A DNA stretch of 64,000 bases from assembly GCF_011397635.1 (NCBI RefSeq), contig NC_064759.1:17074428-17138427 (forward strand), given 5' to 3'. This DNA comes from Epinephelus fuscoguttatus. Its lineage: Eukaryota; Chordata; Actinopteri; Perciformes; Serranidae. Under the pieces are notes generated by a model, which was not told the DNA's origin, searched no databases, and worked only from the letters and a program-made list of their open reading frames with translations. The position numbers were made by a program, and so were the translations under genes. Shown in pieces: positions 58,851-64,000 of this stretch (position 1 is the stretch's first letter; every line of letters starts with the position of its first letter).

Positions 58851-59974
58851 TTTATTGCATCAATATTTAAATGCCATGAAAAAATGTAAACACATTTATC
58901 ACTGTTTAGTAACAAGACAGTTATTTTAACTTGACTCTCTACATCAGTGGCGTAAGGTTGTTATGATGGACCCCATAGTGTACGCTGTAGTGCACAAATC
59001 GTCTCGACACATGATCAGAGACTTGAAACTGGATAACATTAACAGACATATTAGCCAGCAGTCATCATTGCATGACTGTATATCGCAAAAAATACCAAAG
59101 AAAATGACAAATTATTGATTTCATTTAACAGTTTTAATAGTTTATTATAGTTTAGTTGGAATAAGCCTATAATCTTGTCATAGATGCTATTGACTATTTT
59201 ACAAATAAACAAAAATAATACATGTCTTAATATTTCCAAGGGCTCATTCTCTACCCAGTTTCTCTGTTGGCCCCCCCACCTCATGGGCCCCAGTGCAACC
59301 GCACTGCCTGCACTGTCTAGATTTACGCCACTGGTCTATGTGCATAAGAGCCAGCATAGCTATTTAAAAGTAAGACATTTTCATTTTAACTACACATTAA
59401 ATGTAAAAGGGCTCAGAGCGTAAAACCTTCAGAGAATTACAACTTAACTTTGCAGCCCTGTCAAGCTTGTGATTCTATTTTAGCCTTTTCAATTCATAAA
59501 CTCAATTTCCAGGAGAAGTTTTAAGCAATACAGCTCTGATAAACCTACTGTAAGCTACCTCCTAAAAGCGGAGTAAATCGGAATTGCATTCGACAGAAAT
59601 GAAATGAATTTTTTCTCTGTAATGGATGAATAAATGACAAATGTTTCCCGATAGAAAAAAAATACATTCATAACAATAAAAAGAATAACATTGACATACA
59701 TTAGCATTTTCTTTTCCTCAGGCTGGTTATGATGTTTCTGTTTTGCTCATTTTCTGATCATATGCTGGACAAGAATTGAAAAAGAGGGTAAAGTCACTGC
59801 TTTGATCAACTGTATGATGTAATGAGAGGTCAGTAACATAAATCCTCAGATATATTAAGAAAATATTTCTAAAAAAAAAAAACAACTCAGTGCCTCTCCC
59901 TCCAAAATACATTTATCCCTTTTACCTAAATCAATTAGTTTGAAACTCACCTTTAAAGGGAAAGATTACTGAGT
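58851..59974. other. Downstream flank of gene F, no gene seen
   Basis: Contains presumed 3' UTR resembling 18000-18320 downstream of gene C from about 59690 onward. Otherwise no features. Confidence 0.4.
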
Positions 59975-60048
59975 TTATATGTTCTCATACACCATTGAAG
60001 CGTTCTCATACACCACTGAAGTGTTCTCATACACCTGTTCTTCTTTGT
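59975..60048 (-). other. Gene F last coding exon, 21-bp repeat encoding VYEN motifs
   Basis: The acceptor TTTTTGCCTAG precedes 60048. The 21-bp unit GTGTATGAGAAC plus nine bases occurs twice in full, then a third time truncated by the stop. All three copies keep GTGTATGAGAAC identical, so each tyrosine context is the same. Confidence 0.85.
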
Positions 60049-63000
60049 CTAGGCAAAAAGAAAAGTTTTGTTAAGTTTGATTATTCATTTGTACATTTGC
60101 ATAGTTGCAGTTTATTCATCCTGTCTATGTTGTAATATACAGTATATAATAGTCTAAGTGTAGGATGGAGTTACATCAGGTGAATACTGACCTTTATTAT
60201 CAGAAGGTGGTGGAGCTTTGTTTTTGATTCTAAATATCAGAAACAAAGAATTGTTCAAATGTGGCCATGAAACAGATGCAATCAAAAATTCAAACTCTTA
60301 CTTATGTAATGTTTGGGTATATTTGGGTAGTATTTTATTTAAAAAACAAAACAAAAAGAAAATAAATTTATAAACTCTAATAAGATTATTAACTGACAGT
60401 TAATGCACTAACCCTAACCCTGATGCAGTAAGAATACAAAATAAGATCTTGCACCAGTTATTTTTAAGAACAAGTGTTAATTAATCAACAGGTTGATTCA
60501 CTGTCTATTAAGTGAATGATATATTAATAATTTCAGGCTTATGCTTGGAGGGGATAAACATAGCTATAGAAAAGTTTGGTCTCATTTTGAACCAGAACAT
60601 CTGCAGATAAATTACATTCCTGATATGTTACGATGCACTAAAGTCAGGCACGTACAGTATGAGATGAATAATCCCCATTATTTCTTATCTTCACTGCTAA
60701 TATTACCGGGTACAGCTGCACTGCGTACTGGCTTCCGTAGCTGTTTTTCAGAAGTGGAACACTTGGCCTGCCCGATTTTGATGACTTTTCCTTAAAATTT
60801 ATGCTTCTACCATAAGTAGGTCAGTTGGCATTTAAATTTTGTCGGTTTTATTCGTGTTTATTGTTGTTACAGTATGTCCTGCATTGTTGTGCTGTAGTCT
60901 ACAGACAAAGTTAATAGTGTTAGCGTCCAGTTATGAACAACATGGATCATAGATTTGTGGCTGTGTTTAGTTATCAAAAATACAGTCATCCTCATAATTG
61001 TATTATTTGCCTGTCTATATTTCACATACAGTGCATGTTAGCAGGAGAACTATCTAACTCAGCTTCATCAAAATAAGACGTATATTTCTTGGACGCTTCT
61101 AAAATGTGCTGTGCGGCATCTGCTGGAATTACAAGAATTTTAAAGTAAGGTTAGTGTTAAAAGTCAGTCAGCCATTAATACATGGTTTAAAAAAGGGAGA
61201 CTTACTTATTTTTACAAATAAAGTATCCTCCAACAGCTGCTACAGAAACAACCACTAAAACTGAGATAACTATTCCAGCAATGGCGCCAGGTGAAAGACC
61301 TCCAGGTGGTCCATCTGAAACTAAACAGAACAAAAACAAACATTAGTAATTCGCCTCACAATATTAGCTTTTTGTAAACTCACAAACACAATCACAAGTG
61401 ATAAAATAAGTTTTTGTCATGGTGAATGCAGAATATTTCTATGTACATGCAGTACCACCACAACCACATGATTATATACAGTAGACAACATTATGTTGGA
61501 TGAATAGTCTTGCATAATTTATGGCCCTGGCCCTGACTAATAAAAGTTCAGTGATCTGCTAATGTAATACAGGCAAAAAGGTTTTACAAGGACAAGAGAT
61601 GATAACAATTATGACGATTGATTAATTGGTCATTAAGAATTTGAACAAATGTGTGAAATGTAACTGATAAATTGTTGGAGTATGCAATATGTTTCTGTGA
61701 GCTTTGATTGTAGAAATACACATTTGGTGTTTGGCATGAGCAAAGTTTTTATGTTTTTTTGAAAATCATGATTATTAATTGATCATTATTTTTTTTTTTA
61801 CCAATAATCAATTTAGGAAAATGCTCACAATTTGCAACCCTAACAATGACATATTTCTGGTTCTGCTGCATTAATTATTGATACTTTCCGTCATGAGTCT
61901 GTAAAGTGTAGAACTGCAATGCTAAACTTTGGAAGAGTATCTTTAAGGGCAGCTAATTAGAGTTTTGCATTTCTAGCCACTGTTGTCTCATCAGCTTAAA
62001 ATAAATCTGTTACATTTAGTTGAAGCAATGGATCTGCAATAAACCTTCAGATTATCAGAGGTATAACACAGTGGGTTGATCACAATATTGAAGTATCAAC
62101 AAAATGTGCAATCAGCACCATCCTGGTACCTGTTACAGACAGTCCATGGTCTGCAGACAGTTTTCTTCCAGTTATGTCATTCATCGCTTCGCAGGTGTAG
62201 ATGCCACTGTCAGAATGTTGAATGTTGTCTTTAGTGAACACAGCAGAATTGTGTATCTTTGTCCCATTCAGTATCCAGGTGTAAGTGGCAAGTGGTCTGG
62301 ACTCAGCAGAGCAGGTTAAAGTCAAGTTCTCATTCAGCTGTATCTCACTTGGACCTGTGATTTGAACATTTTCTGGTCCATCTGAAAAACAGATATTTGT
62401 AAAGCTCTCACAGCAGCACAAATGATAAAGATTATAAAATTAAACTAAACTGCTGTTTTACAGACCTACAACCAAAACATTTCAGCACTACAGTGTTGTT
62501 TATGTCACTCATCATTTTGAACAGTACATATACAGTTTGTCACCTACAGTTGACCTCCATGGAGTATTTAGCTTCATCACTGCTGACGGGGTTGCTGACT
62601 GTACAGGAATATTCTCCACTGTCTTTTTTGGTCAGGCTCTTAAAAGACAGCACTCTGTTCTCATCGTAAAGTATTATGATGTCAGACAGGATCAGATCTG
62701 AGCCATCCTTCATCCACTTTCTGGTAAAGACAGAGCCAGCAGCGTCACAGGTTAAGTTGACTGAGTTTCCTTCAATTGGCACGTTTGTTGACGGCTTAAC
62801 TGAAGCACCTGATATTATCTCTGTTGGGCAAAAGATCAAGAAAAATAGGAGAACAGGAACAAAAGGAGTGAAGCTGCTGGGGCTTGAATTCAGAACAGTT
62901 CATCTTTGTAAGAGGCAAACATAGCCTCAAAGTTGTTGCAAACGAATCTTGAGTGCAAATTTATGCAAGTGTATTCACGTAAGTATTGTTTCATTTTGTT

Positions 63001-63967
63001 CACAAATGTTTATATAAGAACGTTTTTTAACTAACTTTTCACAAAACCTATTATTCAAACTCACTTAGTACAGAGATGGTGGCAGGTGGAGATGATTCAT
63101 ATCTCAGAGTTTTGCTGTTAAAGGCCTGACAGCTGTAGTTCCCACTGTGACTCTGCTGAATGTTCATCAGTCTGAGCTCTGGTCCAGTATCAGACAGCAG
63201 GCTTCCATTCAGAAGCCATATAAATTGGGCAGCAGGTTTGGAGTCAGCTGAGCACATCAGGTCGATGTTTGACCCTTCTGCATGGTATTCTTGTGACGGA
63301 GATATTGTCAAAATAACATTGTGTGGGCCGTCTGATTGTAGGGATAAAATGACAGCAAAAAAAGGTCGATGAAATGTAATGAAAAATAAAAATGACTCAT
63401 TATGAGGCATTATAGCTGATTACAATGCACAACGGATGTCGTCGTCGAAAAAAAGAAATAACCCTAACCTTAACCCAATAAACACTTTCTAAATGAAACT
63501 GTTTAAGTTGATAAAGTGCTGTAGTTAGTACTGGAGTCAAGTTGAAGAAATTCATTTCTAGAATGTAGTGCAACCCGTGAGGGAAGGAAAACCAGTCCTC
63601 ACAAAGCTGTGAAAATAATCTAAACTCTTTGTCTCTGTTTGCATACAGATGTCATCAGATAAAGAACTGAACATGTAGGTTAACTCACAGCTGATGTTGA
63701 AGGTTATTGAATTACTGTTGCCATTACTGACAGGATTGGACACATGACACTTAAATGGTCCCTGGTCGTAGCGGGTCACGTCTAATATAGTGAGATTGGC
63801 GCCTCCATCAGTGAGCTGAACTCTGTCGCTGGCTGTAACCTCAGAGCTGCCGTTCAGCCAGAGGAAAGACAGAGAGGATCCAGAGGAGGAGCAGGACAGA
63901 CGGACAGAGCTGTTGAATTCCACCAAGTCTGTGCTGCTGGCTTTTGCTATTACATTGGAAACTGGCT
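59975..63967 (-). CDS. Gene F: CEACAM-like transmembrane receptor with triple VYEN tail, 3' part (runs off right edge)
   Basis: Seven minus-strand exons continue in one phase: 63689-63967 and 63065-63331 (the 279/267-nt domain pair), 62548-62820 and 62130-62381 (two Ig domains), 61206-61314 (membrane segment [19 protein letters not shown], then YFICKNK), 60192-60229 (tail, [10 protein letters not shown]), 59975-60048 (tail, stop TAA at 59975). Exon sizes equal those of gene C in every case except the last (74 against 62 nt). The last exon reads DKEEQ and then VYEN three times in a 7-residue period ([19 protein letters not shown]). Phospho-YxN is a known Grb2-type SH2 ligand; adaptor recruitment is inferred. 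The signal peptide and V exon lie beyond base 64000. Closest paralogue: gene C. Confidence 0.88.
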
Positions 63968-64000
63968 CTGTGGGTGAAAAACAAAATTATTTTTTATTTG

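Overview
This is vertebrate, almost certainly teleost fish, genomic DNA. Genes are split into short exons with GT/AG junctions, introns are AT-rich and full of microsatellites, and the repeats are fish-typical Tc1-like, hAT-like and piggyBac-like DNA transposons plus fish retroelement tails. No bacterial-style operons, rRNA or tRNA genes were seen.

The host content is a tandem cluster of CEACAM-like immunoglobulin-superfamily cell-surface receptors. I could chain exons in a constant splice phase (phase 1 between Ig domains) into five loci. Gene A (minus, 162-4050) runs off the left edge. Gene B (minus, 9681-11100) is complete, 324 aa, and ends in a probable GPI-anchor signal. Gene C (minus, 18320-31862) is complete, 729 aa, with seven Ig domains, a membrane segment and a short tail with one MYEN motif. 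Gene E (plus, 34225-46737) is complete, 679 aa, with five Ig domains, a membrane segment and a tail with two ITIM-type motifs. Gene F (minus, 59975-63967) runs off the right edge and has a tail with three VYEN motifs. Two solitary V-exon pseudogenes (14458-14767 minus; 55499-56492 plus) are relics of further copies. C and E are arranged head to head. The likely theme is a family sharing similar ectodomains but with different outputs: inhibitory (E), adaptor-type tyrosine motifs (C, F) and GPI-linked (B).

Layout: gene A 1-4050; repeat-rich intergenic DNA 4.05-9.68 kb; gene B; a long-armed foldback element 12.17-13.49 kb; a V pseudogene and fish retroelement tails 13.5-17.3 kb; gene C 18.3-31.9 kb, with a nested transposon complex in one intron at 20.27-25.76 kb; the C/E divergent region with a hAT insertion 32.67-33.96 kb; gene E 34.2-46.7 kb, carrying a Tc1-like copy and a piggyBac/hAT nest in its introns; hAT and Tc1 elements 47.1-53.1 kb, including one Tc1-like copy with an uninterrupted transposase; a duplicated intergenic and promoter block plus pseudogene D 54.0-56.5 kb; a further Tc1-like copy 56.5-58.0 kb; then gene F.

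Insertion boundaries were set by eye from terminal inverted repeats and target-site duplications (TSDs). Family names above the superfamily level are inference. No database search was possible.
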